Assembly: GCF_900142565.1 (NCBI RefSeq)
Contig: NZ_FRBH01000006.1
Coordinates: 62,001 to 126,000, forward strand
DNA length: 64,000 nucleotides
Direction of reading: 5' to 3'
Origin: Chishuiella changwenlii
Lineage (GTDB): Bacteria; Bacteroidota; Bacteroidia; Flavobacteriales; Weeksellaceae
This document shows positions 36,214 through 45,233 of this stretch, piece by piece. The notes beneath the pieces were generated by a model. That model saw only the letters and a list, made by a program, of their open reading frames with translations, searched no databases and had not been told where the DNA came from. Positions within the stretch are counted from its first letter, which is position 1. Each line of letters begins with the position of its first letter. Both the position numbers and the translations under genes were made by a program.

Positions 36214-37155
36214 TTAAAATTTTAGTAAATTTTCTTTTGCTTTTTCATAGTCTGACAACAATTCTTCAAAAACTTCTGCCACAGATGGAATGGAGTTAAT
36301 TAAAGCAGCTACTTGTCCAATTTCTAACTCACCATTTATTAAATCGCCTTCAAACATTCCTTTTTTAGAACGCCCTCTTCCTAATAATTCATTTAATTCT
36401 TCTGCATTTGTACCTTGTTGATATTTTTCTTGTATCAGATTAAAAAAATCATTTTTAATTAAACGAACAGGAGCTAATTCTTTTAAGGTTAATTGTGTGT
36501 CACCTTCATTTGTATTAACAATAGTGTCTTTAAAGAGTTGATTAGAAGAAGATTCCTGTGTTGCAGCAAAACGAGAACCTATTTGTACACCATCTGCACC
36601 CAATGCCATTGCTGCTAAGATTTGAGATCCAGTTCCAATTCCTCCAGCAGCAATTAAAGGAATGTCAATATGTTTTCTGACATTTGGAATCAGACACAAA
36701 GTTGTTGTTTCATCTCTGCCATTATGTCCACCAGCTTCAAAGCCTTCTGCCACGACAGCATCAACTCCTGCTTCTTGAGATTTTAATGCAAATTTTGTAC
36801 TACTTACAACATGGGCAACCTTTATTCCCTCTTTTTGTAAAATTTCTGTCCAAGTTTTTGGGTTTCCTGCAGAGGTAAAAACAATCTTTATTTTTTCTTC
36901 AATAATAATATTTATAATTTCTTCTATGTTAGGATATAACATGGGTACATTTACTCCGAAAGGTAGACTAGTAGCGGTTTTACACTTTTGTATATGCGCT
37001 CTTAAAACATCTGGATACATACTTCCAGCACCTATTAAACCTAGTCCTCCAGCGTTACTAACAGCAGAGGCTAAACGCCATCCACTATTCCAAATCATAC
37101 CTCCTTGTACAATAGGGTGTTTTATTGCAAATATTTTTGTTATATTCGTGTTCAT
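36214..37155 (-). CDS. NPD-family FMN oxidoreductase (nitronate monooxygenase/FabK-like)
   Basis: A 313-residue TIM-barrel flavoenzyme. The start MNTNITKIFA at 37155 is preferred, as the upstream 25 residues of the longer frame are hydrophobic and not family-like. Motifs include PIVQGGMIWNSGWRLASAVS (about 14-33), the catalytic-His region AEGFEAGGHNGRDE (about 136-149) and the phosphate loop AAGGIGTGSQILAAMALGAD. This covers both nitronate monooxygenases and FabK-type enoyl-ACP reductases, and sequence alone does not separate them. It needs FMN and lies just before the FMN-controlled ribB, but appears to use a separate promoter. Confidence 0.88.
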   Translation of the reverse strand: MNTNITKIFAIKHPIVQGGMIWNSGWRLASAVSNAGGLGLIGAGSMYPDVLRAHIQKCKTATSLPFGVNVPMLYPNIEEIINIIIEEKIKIVFTSAGNPKTWTEILQKEGIKVAHVVSSTKFALKSQEAGVDAVVAEGFEAGGHNGRDETTTLCLIPNVRKHIDIPLIAAGGIGTGSQILAAMALGADGVQIGSRFAATQESSSNQLFKDTIVNTNEGDTQLTLKELAPVRLIKNDFFNLIQEKYQQGTNAEELNELLGRGRSKKGMFEGDLINGELEIGQVAALINSIPSVAEVFEELLSDYEKAKENLLKF

Positions 37156-37327
37156 TTTTGCTTTATTTGTCAATAAAATTAAAGAAATATATAAAAGGAA
37201 AAAATTTAATTTTAACTTAAAGACTGACACTTTGACTTTGGCAAATTATTTGATTTGGCAAAAATGAAAATTTTGAACAATATAATAGAGCTTAAATGTC
37301 TCTTGTAATTAATAAAAAGTATAAACT

Positions 37328-37549
37328 ATGTATTGGACTTTAGAATTAGCATCTTATTTAAGTGATGCTCCTTGGCCAGCAACTAAAGATGAATTAATCG
37401 ATTACGCAATTCGTACTGGTGCACCATTAGAGGTGGTAGAGAATTTACAATCTATCGAGGATGAAGGTGATTCATACGAGAGCATTGAAGAAATTTGGGC
37501 TGATTATCCAACAGATGATGATTTTCTTTGGAACGAGGACGAATATTAA
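37328..37549 (+). CDS. DUF2795 small acidic protein
   Basis: A 73-residue acidic protein (MYWTLELASYL...). It matches DUF2795, with the core LSDAPWPATKDELIDYAIRT and GAPLEVVENLQSIED, followed by an acidic tail (DDDFLWNEDEY). It is widespread in Bacteroidota as a single gene upstream of housekeeping genes. No biochemical role is known to me. It has its own terminator and lies before secA. Confidence 0.88.
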   Translation: MYWTLELASYLSDAPWPATKDELIDYAIRTGAPLEVVENLQSIEDEGDSYESIEEIWADYPTDDDFLWNEDEY

Positions 37550-37557
37550 GAAAATAG

Positions 37558-37581
37558 AAAAGCCCAAATTGGGGCTTTTTT
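37558..37581 (+). terminator. Terminator after the DUF2795 gene
   Basis: AAAAGCCC/GGGCTTTT with a 6-nt loop and T tail, 8 bp after the stop. Confidence 0.85.
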
Positions 37582-37614
37582 CAATTCTATAGTCTATATC
37601 TAACATAGTTAACG

Positions 37615-37622
37615 TATATTTG
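37615..37622 (+). promoter_or_regulatory. -7 element (TATATTTG) for secA
   Basis: TANNTTTG followed by C, 58 bp before the secA ATG. Confidence 0.5.
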
Positions 37623-37680
37623 CGTTTAATTAGTAGCATAATTTTTTGTGTTTCTAATTTGACGAAGAACGACAGAAAAT

Positions 37681-40600
37681 ATGAGCATTTTAACAAAAAT
37701 TTTACAAGGATTCTTAGGTGATAAGAATGCTAAAGATGTAAAAGAATTACAAAAATATGTTGATGCAGCAAATGAAGCTGGTCAAAACTTTGGTTCATTA
37801 TCAATTGATGAATTAAGAAACAAAACATTAGATTTTAAACTAAAATTAGTTGAAGCTACTAAAGAATTTAAATCTCAGATAAGCGAATTAAAAGCAGAAG
37901 TAGAACAAACTGAAGATTTTGGAGCAAAAGAAGAACTTTACTCTAAAATTGATAAAATTAATAAACAAGCTTACGAAGTTGAAGAGAAAATTTTATTAGA
38001 AATTTTACCTGAAGCTTTTGCTGTAATGAGAGAAACGGGGAAACGTTTTACTGAAAACGAAACGTTAGAAGTTACAGCTTCTGAATATGACAGAGTTTTA
38101 GTAAACAGAGGTCATGATTTCGTTTCGCTTAAAGATGATAACACAGCTGTTTGGAAAAACTCTTGGGATGCAGCAGGTCGTCAAGTTACATGGGACATGT
38201 CTCATTATGACGTACAGTTTATTGGTGGTTCTGCCTTACATTTAGGTCGTATTGCAGAGATGCAAACAGGGGAAGGTAAGACATTAGTGGCTACTTTACC
38301 AATTTACTTAAATGCTTTAACAGGTCGCGGTGTACACTTAGTAACAGTAAATGATTACTTAGCAAAACGTGATATGGCATGGATGCGTCCAATTTTCTCT
38401 TTCCACGGATTATCTGTAGATTGTATAGACAATCATCAACCAAACTCTGGTGGTCGTAGAGAAGCTTATGCTTCGGATATTGTTTATGGAACAAATAACG
38501 AATTTGGTTTCGATTATTTACGTGACAATATGGCGAACACTCCAGATGCATTAGTACAAAGAGAATTAAACTTTGCAATTGTCGATGAGGTGGATTCTGT
38601 TTTAATTGATGATGCTCGTACACCATTAATTATTTCTGGTCCAGTTCCACAAGGAGACCGTCATGAATTTGATGAGTTAAGACCAAAAATTGATCGTTTA
38701 TATAACTTACAACGAGAATTATTAGGTAAAACATTAAATGAAGCAAAAACTTTATTTAAACAAGGAGATTTAAAAGAAGGAGGATTTAAACTTTATCAAG
38801 TTTTCCGTGGTTTACCAAAATATAAACCATTAATTAAATTCTTATCTCAAGATGGTATCCGTGCTCAATTACAAAAAACAGAAGCATATTTTATTCAGGA
38901 TAATAACCGTGAAATGCCAAAAATTGATGAGCATTTATACTTTGTTATCGATGAAAAACAAAATCAATCTGATTTAACTGATAAAGGAATCGAGTATTTG
39001 TCTAAAGGAATGGAAGATGATAATTTCTTCGTTTTACCAGACGTTTCTACAAATATTGGAGCAATTGAAAATTCTGGAAAAGACAAAGAAGAAATTCTTC
39101 AAATGAAAGAAGAGTTTTTCCGTGATTTTTCTATCAAGTCAGAACGTATTCATACATTAAGTCAATTACTAAAAGCATATACTTTATTCGAAAAAGATAT
39201 TGAATATGTTGTAGTAGAAGGTGAGGTGAAAATTGTAGATGAGTCAACAGGTCGTATTATGGACGGTCGTCGTTATTCGGACGGATTACACCAAGCTATT
39301 GAGGCGAAAGAAAACGTAAAAATTGAAGCAGCTACTCAAACTTTTGCAACTGTTACATTACAGAACTATTTCCGTATGTACAACAAGTTAGGAGGGATGA
39401 CAGGTACTGCTGAAACTGAAGCTGGTGAGTTTTGGGAAATTTATAAATTAGATGTTGTATCTATTCCTACAAACAGACCAATTTTACGTAACGATAAAAA
39501 TGACATTGTTTTCAAAACAAATAGAGAAAAGTATAAAGCAGTAATTGAAGAAATTACAAAACTTTCTCAAGAAGATAAACGTCCAGTTTTAGTTGGAACA
39601 ACAAATGTTGAAATTTCTGAGTTATTATCAAAAGCATTAAAATTACGTGGTATACATCACAATGTATTAAATGCAAAATTACACAAAAGCGAGGCTGATA
39701 TTGTAACAGAAGCTGGTAAACCAGGAGCTGTAACAATTGCAACAAATATGGCTGGTCGTGGTACCGATATTAAATTGACAAAAGAAGTAAAAGAATTTGG
39801 AGGTTTAGCAATTATTGGTACAGAACGTCACGATTCTCGTCGTGTAGACCGTCAGTTACGTGGTCGTGCAGGACGTCAAGGAGATCCAGGATCTTCTCAA
39901 TTCTTTGTTTCGTTAGAAGATAGTTTGATGCGTTTATTCGGATCAGAAAGAATCGCGAAATTAATGGACCGTATGGGACACAAAGATGGAGACGTTATTG
40001 AGCATTCTATGATTACAAAATCTATAGAACGTGCACAGAAAAAAGTAGAGGAAAATAACTTTGGTATTCGTAAACGTTTATTAGAATATGATGACGTAAT
40101 GAATAAACAACGTGAAGTTATCTACAAACGTCGTCATAATGCATTATTTGGAGAAAGATTAGAAGTAGATATCGCAAACATGATTTATGATGTTGCTGCG
40201 TCTATTGTAAAATCAAATAAAGATTTTGAAGATTTTGCTCAATATGAGTTAGATTTGATTAAATACTTTACAATGGGAACTCCTGTAACAGAAGATGAGT
40301 TTAGATCTAAAACAGCAAAAGATTTAATTAACATCACTTATGATGCAGCTATTGAAGATTATAAAGTACGTATGAAATATGTTGCAGAGACAGCTTTCCC
40401 TGTAATTTCTAATGTATTCGAAAATCAAGGACATATGTTCTCTCGTATTCAAGTTCCATTTACAGACGGAATTCGTCAAATGACAGTTGTTTGTGATTTA
40501 AAAGAAGCTTACGAGTCTAATGCAAAAACATTAATCAAAGATTTCGAAAAATCTGTTGTATTAAGTTTAATAGATGACAACTGGAAAGAACACTTACGTG

Positions 40601-40800
40601 ATGTTGATGACTTACGTAAAACTTCTCAGAATGCTGTTTACGAGCAAAAAGATCCATTGGTTGTTTACAAACAAGAATCTTTTCATATCTTCCAAAGAAT
40701 GTTAGATACTGTAAACAAAGAAATTATTTCTTTCTTATTTAAAGGAGAATTACCAAATGCTCAAAAAGAGGAATCTGTAGAGCAAGAAATAGTAAAATAA
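37681..40800 (+). CDS. secA: Preprotein translocase ATPase SecA
   Basis: A 1039-residue SecA, the motor that pushes unfolded preproteins through SecYEG. Bacteroidota SecA is longer than the 901-residue E. coli protein because of insertions in and around the first nucleotide-binding domain; the extra block at about 330-480 (QRELLGKTLNEAKTLFKQGD and on) is seen here. Walker A MQTGEGKT is at about 195, the DEVDSVLIDDARTPLIISG helicase motif at about 301, and NMAGRGTDIKL and QLRGRAGRQGDPG are in NBD2. The C-terminal zinc-binding CxC tail is absent; it ends in acidic sequence. Single gene with its own promoter and a strong terminator. Confidence 0.98.
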   Translation: MSILTKILQGFLGDKNAKDVKELQKYVDAANEAGQNFGSLSIDELRNKTLDFKLKLVEATKEFKSQISELKAEVEQTEDFGAKEELYSKIDKINKQAYEVEEKILLEILPEAFAVMRETGKRFTENETLEVTASEYDRVLVNRGHDFVSLKDDNTAVWKNSWDAAGRQVTWDMSHYDVQFIGGSALHLGRIAEMQTGEGKTLVATLPIYLNALTGRGVHLVTVNDYLAKRDMAWMRPIFSFHGLSVDCIDNHQPNSGGRREAYASDIVYGTNNEFGFDYLRDNMANTPDALVQRELNFAIVDEVDSVLIDDARTPLIISGPVPQGDRHEFDELRPKIDRLYNLQRELLGKTLNEAKTLFKQGDLKEGGFKLYQVFRGLPKYKPLIKFLSQDGIRAQLQKTEAYFIQDNNREMPKIDEHLYFVIDEKQNQSDLTDKGIEYLSKGMEDDNFFVLPDVSTNIGAIENSGKDKEEILQMKEEFFRDFSIKSERIHTLSQLLKAYTLFEKDIEYVVVEGEVKIVDESTGRIMDGRRYSDGLHQAIEAKENVKIEAATQTFATVTLQNYFRMYNKLGGMTGTAETEAGEFWEIYKLDVVSIPTNRPILRNDKNDIVFKTNREKYKAVIEEITKLSQEDKRPVLVGTTNVEISELLSKALKLRGIHHNVLNAKLHKSEADIVTEAGKPGAVTIATNMAGRGTDIKLTKEVKEFGGLAIIGTERHDSRRVDRQLRGRAGRQGDPGSSQFFVSLEDSLMRLFGSERIAKLMDRMGHKDGDVIEHSMITKSIERAQKKVEENNFGIRKRLLEYDDVMNKQREVIYKRRHNALFGERLEVDIANMIYDVAASIVKSNKDFEDFAQYELDLIKYFTMGTPVTEDEFRSKTAKDLINITYDAAIEDYKVRMKYVAETAFPVISNVFENQGHMFSRIQVPFTDGIRQMTVVCDLKEAYESNAKTLIKDFEKSVVLSLIDDNWKEHLRDVDDLRKTSQNAVYEQKDPLVVYKQESFHIFQRMLDTVNKEIISFLFKGELPNAQKEESVEQEIVK

Positions 40801-40821
40801 ATATAATTTAACTATCATACT

Positions 40822-40855
40822 AAAAGCCTTTCTGATTTTCAGAAAGGCTTTTGTT
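40822..40855 (+). terminator. Terminator after secA
   Basis: A perfect 14-bp stem AAAAGCCTTTCTGA/TCAGAAAGGCTTTT with a TTT loop. Confidence 0.93.
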
Positions 40856-40950
40856 TTGTGTAGCAATTTTGTTTTCAATTTATTAATAAAAAATAAAATA
40901 GATTATTGAAAATTACTTACTACATTCGCATACTTTTTAATAAAGGAATT

Positions 40951-41676
40951 ATGAAGTTTAATTGCCTGATAATTATATTTTTATCAACTTACAAGGTTGT
41001 ATTTTCACAAGTAGGGATTAATACAAATCAACCAAAAGCTACTTTACATGTAGAGCCCTCTAGTGTAGCAACCCCAAATGGAACAGATGGTATTCTGATT
41101 CCTAAAATTGCAAACTTTCCAGTATTGATTACAAATAGAATAGGGAAAATAGTTTTTTTACAAGGGAACTCAACTAATCCAGATGGTTTTTATTATTGGA
41201 ATGGATCAAGATGGTTAGGTTTTCCTACAATTGTAAATAAAGATACCGACGAAACTATTTATTCATTTCAAGGACAAGGATATGCAGGTTCGGATTTAAA
41301 ACGTGTAATTAATTTTACAAAGTTTATAAAAGCCAATAAGGATAATTTTTCTGTTTCTAATAACGAAATTACGATTGGTAAATCTGGATTATATCTTATT
41401 TCTTTAACTGCTAATTCAAAAAGAAGTTCAGCTTCTACTACAGGTACACAAGCTAATTTTAATTATGCTGTTTTAGTTAATGGAAATGCAACAGCTTCTG
41501 TAAGTACATCTATCTCGGCAGAACCAACATCTTCTACAAGTGCAACATTAGATTTTTTATATAAGTTAGAAGCTGGGCAAAAGATAACAGCAGTAGTAGA
41601 AAAAACTACGGATAATATAATGCCTTACGAATCTTTCGGAATTAATAGTTTAACGCTTTATTTTATTCAAAATTAG
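40951..41676 (+). CDS. Secreted surface protein, VGINTxxP family, copy 1
   Basis: A 241-residue protein from the start MKFNCLIIIF at 40951; the frame upstream to 40906 adds no signal-like sequence. The signal peptide ends KVVFSQ, and the mature protein begins VGINTNQPKATLHVEPSS, a motif typical of Bacteroidota secreted and tail-fibre-like proteins. A middle part (FYYWNGSRWLGF) is followed by a C-terminal beta sandwich of C1q/TNF-like appearance (ITIGKSGLYLISLTAN, AVLVNGNATASVS, LEAGQKITAVVEK). It is first of three tandem paralogues. No T9SS C-terminal signal is visible. Role unknown; surface or fibre component is a guess. Confidence 0.75.
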   Translation: MKFNCLIIIFLSTYKVVFSQVGINTNQPKATLHVEPSSVATPNGTDGILIPKIANFPVLITNRIGKIVFLQGNSTNPDGFYYWNGSRWLGFPTIVNKDTDETIYSFQGQGYAGSDLKRVINFTKFIKANKDNFSVSNNEITIGKSGLYLISLTANSKRSSASTTGTQANFNYAVLVNGNATASVSTSISAEPTSSTSATLDFLYKLEAGQKITAVVEKTTDNIMPYESFGINSLTLYFIQN

Positions 41677-41679
41677 TAT

Positions 41680-42438
41680 ATGAAATATTTTTTATTCTTT
41701 ATTTTTTGTATTTCAGTTGCAATCACAAAAGGGCAAATAGGGATTAATACAAATCAACCAAAAGCTCAATTACAAGTTAGTGCTAAAAATTTAGTTTCTG
41801 GTGAACTGGATACTGGTTTTGGTGTACCACTTCTTAATAACTTTCCAGAAATAAACCCAACAGTAGAACAGAACGGAATGTTAATCTATCTAGATACAAC
41901 ATCTGTAAGTAATGCAACAGGTTATTACTATTGGGATGCAGCAACAACAAGTTGGGAATTTATGTTAGACAATGTATCAAAAGATCTTGATACATCTAAA
42001 ACAATTGTATTAGGAACTAAATTTAGTCCTAGCAACATTGGAGGAACAATAACTAGAGCGAACGTTCCTTTTGAGTATATAACAACTTTAGATGCTAGTT
42101 TTGAATTATCTAATGGAGGATTAAAAGTAGGAAAAACATCTACTTATTATCTAACATTTTCAGGAGGAGTAGTAAAAGATGTAAATGCTGCTGTTTTTGA
42201 TTATAGTACAGAGATTTTAATAAATGGTAATCCAAGTAATAATTTAACATCTACTAATTCTGCGCCAGCAAATGGAGGAGGAAATACGAGATCTGCAACT
42301 TTTTACATTGCGACAGTTCTTAACTTTAATAAGAATGATGTAATTACTGTCCGAACAACTAAAACATCAGGAACACCAAATTCTAGTCAAGTTTCTGTAG
42401 ATACGCCCTATACATTAACATTAATTAATATGAAATAA
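41680..42438 (+). CDS. Secreted surface protein, VGINTxxP family, copy 2
   Basis: A 252-residue paralogue of the preceding gene, starting 3 bp after its stop. The signal peptide (MKYFLFFIF...TKGQ) is followed by IGINTNQPKAQLQVSAKN, then a TGYYYWDAATTSWEFM segment and a similar C-terminal beta sandwich (LKVGKTSTYYLTFSGG, EILINGNPSNN, NKNDVITVRTTK). The stop codon overlaps the start of copy 3 (TAATG), so the genes are translationally coupled. Function unknown. Confidence 0.75.
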   Translation: MKYFLFFIFCISVAITKGQIGINTNQPKAQLQVSAKNLVSGELDTGFGVPLLNNFPEINPTVEQNGMLIYLDTTSVSNATGYYYWDAATTSWEFMLDNVSKDLDTSKTIVLGTKFSPSNIGGTITRANVPFEYITTLDASFELSNGGLKVGKTSTYYLTFSGGVVKDVNAAVFDYSTEILINGNPSNNLTSTNSAPANGGGNTRSATFYIATVLNFNKNDVITVRTTKTSGTPNSSQVSVDTPYTLTLINMK

Positions 42439-43247
42439 TGATGAAAAAGATGATTAAATTTTTTATCTATACATTCTTTTTATCAAGTGTAAACACATTT
42501 GCACAAATCGGAATTAATACGTTAACACCACAAGCTACATTAGATGTTGTAGAGCCAAACCCAACAAATCCCTCTAATACTTCTGGAGTAATTGTACCAC
42601 GTGTAACTACACTAAATACAACTAATGCTAAAGAAGTAGGTTTGTTAGTGTTTTTTAATTCTCCAGATGTAGCACAAAGAGGTTTTTATTGGTGGAATGG
42701 AACGGCTTGGCGTCCGTTTATTTCAATTAATAAAATAAGGGATAATAAAACGATAACTTTTGCATCTACCGAAAGTAATTTTACAGAAGGAGAAATGACG
42801 AAATTACCCGAAACAGATGTAAGGACTTTAAAATTTGCAACTTTTAATTCGAATGTTCCAGCTAATTTTCAAATAGATGCATCGGGGAATTTTGTAGTAA
42901 AAAAGACAGGTTACTATCATATTCAAGCTGCTTCATTTATGAAAAAAAGCTTTACAGCTAACTCAAATAGAAGAGATCAATTAGATATGAAAATTTATGT
43001 TAATGGTAAAGACGCTTCATTAGACAAGGCAGATAATTATAATTTAGAAGGAACTAAAGGTTTTCCTGCAGGAATAGTTACAATTTCAATAAATGCAGCT
43101 GGCGTAATGAAATTAAATGCCCACGATTATTTAACGATGAAAATAGTAAGAAGTTACAGAGATATTACTCCAGATACTGACATAACTATCATTCCAGAAC
43201 CGAATACTCTTTCTAATATTACATTAAGATATTTAGGAGATTTTTAA
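42438..43247 (+). CDS. Secreted surface protein, VGINTxxP family, copy 3
   Basis: A 269-residue third paralogue. The start ATG shares its A with the upstream TAA; a second ATG follows at once. The signal peptide ends NTFAQ, then IGINTLTPQATLDVVEPN, a FYWWNGTAWRPF segment like copies 1 and 2, and a beta-sandwich end (FVVKKTGYYHIQAASFM, KIYVNGKDASLDK). The three proteins share layout but have diverged strongly in sequence, which suggests different subunits of one surface structure rather than recent duplicates. That is inference. Confidence 0.75.
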   Translation: MMKKMIKFFIYTFFLSSVNTFAQIGINTLTPQATLDVVEPNPTNPSNTSGVIVPRVTTLNTTNAKEVGLLVFFNSPDVAQRGFYWWNGTAWRPFISINKIRDNKTITFASTESNFTEGEMTKLPETDVRTLKFATFNSNVPANFQIDASGNFVVKKTGYYHIQAASFMKKSFTANSNRRDQLDMKIYVNGKDASLDKADNYNLEGTKGFPAGIVTISINAAGVMKLNAHDYLTMKIVRSYRDITPDTDITIIPEPNTLSNITLRYLGDF

Positions 43248-43291
43248 TTAGAATAACTTTATTTATAAAGTAAATTTTGATTAATTCAGAT

Positions 43292-43315
43292 TGTCATTCT
43301 GAGCCTTTCGAAGAA
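43292..43315 (+). repeat. Single arm of the REP-like family
   Basis: TGTCATTCTGAGCCTTTCGA and the next bases match the left arm of 14056-14124 with one change; the right arm is absent here. Confidence 0.7.
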
Positions 43316-43338
43316 CGAGAATTTAACTAATCAAAATA

Positions 43339-43375
43339 AAATAGGCTGTTTTACTTATTGTAAAACAGCCTATTT
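43339..43375. terminator. Bidirectional terminator between surface genes and dnaJ
   Basis: A perfect 16-bp stem AAATAGGCTGTTTTAC/GTAAAACAGCCTATTT with a TTATT loop, 20 bp from the dnaJ stop. It shares the GCTGTTTTAC core with the terminator after nrdA (56086-56121). Confidence 0.9.
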
Positions 43376-43395
43376 CTATTCTGTAATATTATCTG

Positions 43396-44520
43396 TTATT
43401 GGAACATATCTTTTACACGCTCAAAAAATGATTTCTCATTTTTAGAAGGTTCTGGAGAGAAGTTTTCATCATCTCTCATTTTCTCAAAGTATGCTTCTTG
43501 GTCTTTCGATAAATGAGTTGGTGTCCAAATATTAACATGAACAAATAAATCTCCTTTTCCGTAACCATTTAAATCTGGTAAACCTTGTCCTTTAAGACGT
43601 AAAACTTTTCCAGATTGTGTTCCTTTATCAACTTTAATTTTTACTTTACCATTTACAGTAGGAATTTCTTTAGAAGCACCTAAAACTGCATCTGGAATAG
43701 AAACATATAAATCGTAATGTAAATTATTTCCATCACGTTTTAATGTGTCGTGTTCTTCCTCTTCTATCAAGACTAATAAATCTCCAGGAATTCCATCAAA
43801 AGGCGCATCATTTCCTTTTCCACGAACTTGTAATTGTATACCTTCTCTAGCACCTGCAGGAATCTTAAGGTCGATTGTTTCATCAACTTTTATTAAACCT
43901 TGGTTATTTGCTCCAGAAGGAATTTTGTCTGCAACTTTCCCAACACCTTGACAAGTAGAACAAGTTGTTGCAGTTTGCATTTGACCTAAAAATGTATTGG
44001 TTACACGAACTTGTTGTCCAGAACCACCACAAGTAGGACATGTTTTAGATGTTACACCTTCAGCTTGTTTAAAACGCTTAACTTTTACTTTTTTCTCGCA
44101 ACCGTTAACCATTTCTTCTAAGTTAAGTTTTACACGAATACGTAAATCAGAACCTTTCATACGACGAGGACCACGTGATTGACCACCAAAACCTCCGCCG
44201 AAGCCACCTCCGCCAAAGATATCACCGAAATGAGAGAAGATATCTTCCATATTCATTCCGCCAGCACCTCCGCCACCGAAGCCACCATTAGCACCCATTC
44301 CAGCATGACCATATTGGTCGTAACGAGCACGTTTTTGTTCGTCACTTAAAACTTCATAGGCTTCTGCAGCTTCCTTAAACTTTTCTTCTGCCTCTTTGTC
44401 ATCAGGATTTTTGTCAGGATGATATTTTATAGCAAGTTTACGGTAAGCTTTTTTGATTTGTTCTGGTGTCGATGATTTGTCTACACCTAATATTTCGTAA
44501 TAATCTCTTTTTGATGACAT
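43396..44520 (-). CDS. dnaJ: Chaperone DnaJ (Hsp40), only one zinc centre
   Basis: A 374-residue co-chaperone of DnaK. The J domain has HPD at 34-36, followed by a Gly/Phe-rich linker (about 72-116), the substrate domain and a C-terminal dimerisation part. The cysteine-rich region keeps only two of the usual four CxxCxGxG repeats: CPTCGGSG (161-168) and CSTCQGVG (187-194). The positions of repeats 1 and 4 are [14 protein letters not shown] and [12 protein letters not shown], with no cysteines. Repeats 1 and 4 form zinc site I, and 2 and 3 form site II, so one whole site is missing in a coordinated way. It follows grpE by 23 bp on the minus strand, one operon. Confidence 0.96.
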   Translation of the reverse strand: MSSKRDYYEILGVDKSSTPEQIKKAYRKLAIKYHPDKNPDDKEAEEKFKEAAEAYEVLSDEQKRARYDQYGHAGMGANGGFGGGGAGGMNMEDIFSHFGDIFGGGGFGGGFGGQSRGPRRMKGSDLRIRVKLNLEEMVNGCEKKVKVKRFKQAEGVTSKTCPTCGGSGQQVRVTNTFLGQMQTATTCSTCQGVGKVADKIPSGANNQGLIKVDETIDLKIPAGAREGIQLQVRGKGNDAPFDGIPGDLLVLIEEEEHDTLKRDGNNLHYDLYVSIPDAVLGASKEIPTVNGKVKIKVDKGTQSGKVLRLKGQGLPDLNGYGKGDLFVHVNIWTPTHLSKDQEAYFEKMRDDENFSPEPSKNEKSFFERVKDMFQ

Positions 44521-44543
44521 CTTTCTACTTTAATCTTAATAAA

Positions 44544-45095
44544 TTACAATCCAACAACTACTTTTGCATAGCGAACAACAACGTCATTTAATAAATAACC
44601 TGTTTCTACAACGTCAACAATTTTTCCTTTTAAATCCTCTGTTGGAGCAGGAATTTGTGTAATTGCTTCGTGGAAATCTGTATTAAAATCGTCTCCAGCA
44701 TTTACTTCGATAGGTTTTAAACCTTTTGCGCGTAATGTTTCAGTTAATTTATTGCTAATTAATTCTACTCCTTGGAATAAAACATTGTCTTCAGATTTCT
44801 GAATTTGATTTAATGCACGACCAAAATCATCTAAAACAGGTAATAAAGATGTAATAACTTCTTTATTTGCCGTTTTAAACGTATCCATTCTTTCGCGAGA
44901 TGTACGCTTTTTAAAATTGTCAAACTCAGCGAATAAACGTAAATATTGATCTTTCTCTTTTGCTAATTGTTCTTTTACAATTTCTAATTCTGACTTTCCA
45001 GATGTTTCTGTTTGCTCAGTTTGAGCTTCTCCTTCTTGAACGTTTTCTTGAATGTTTTCGTTCTCCAATTCTTCGTTTATATTTTGGTCAGACAT
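44544..45095 (-). CDS. grpE: Nucleotide exchange factor GrpE
   Basis: A protein of about 183 residues that releases ADP from DnaK. The N-terminal acidic, Gln/Glu-rich disordered tail is followed by the long dimer coiled coil (KEQLAKEKDQYLRLFAEFDN, FKKRTSRERMDTFK) and the beta head (GVELISNKLTETLRAKGLKP, DFNTDFHEAITQIP, KVVVGL at the end). I place the start at 45095 (MSDQNINEEL). The in-frame ATG at 45149 would add 18 residues with GGC codons that are unusual here. Cotranscribed with dnaJ. No CIRCE-type operator was seen upstream. Confidence 0.92.
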   Translation of the reverse strand: MSDQNINEELENENIQENVQEGEAQTEQTETSGKSELEIVKEQLAKEKDQYLRLFAEFDNFKKRTSRERMDTFKTANKEVITSLLPVLDDFGRALNQIQKSEDNVLFQGVELISNKLTETLRAKGLKPIEVNAGDDFNTDFHEAITQIPAPTEDLKGKIVDVVETGYLLNDVVVRYAKVVVGL

Positions 45096-45175
45096 GTTCT
45101 TATAAGTTTTTTTGTTTCTCATTGAATCAAATAGTTTGCCAATGCCCATTATGTGTCGTTTTGTCAGATTTTAGA

Positions 45176-45212
45176 TAAAAAAATAAGCACTTCTGTCTTA
45201 AGAGAAGTGCTT
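45176..45212 (-). terminator. Terminator after the TonB-dependent receptor
   Basis: On the minus strand AAGCACTTCT pairs with AGAAGTGCTT and is followed by ATTTTTTT. It separates the M23/TonB operon from grpE-dnaJ. Confidence 0.85.
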
Positions 45213-45233
45213 GCAAAAGTATAAGTTTTTTGA

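Noticed and set aside
45096-45149. Longer N-terminus for GrpE from 45149
   Set aside because: The added 18 residues use codons rare in this genome (GGC twice) and are not part of the usual acidic GrpE tail, although they cannot be excluded.
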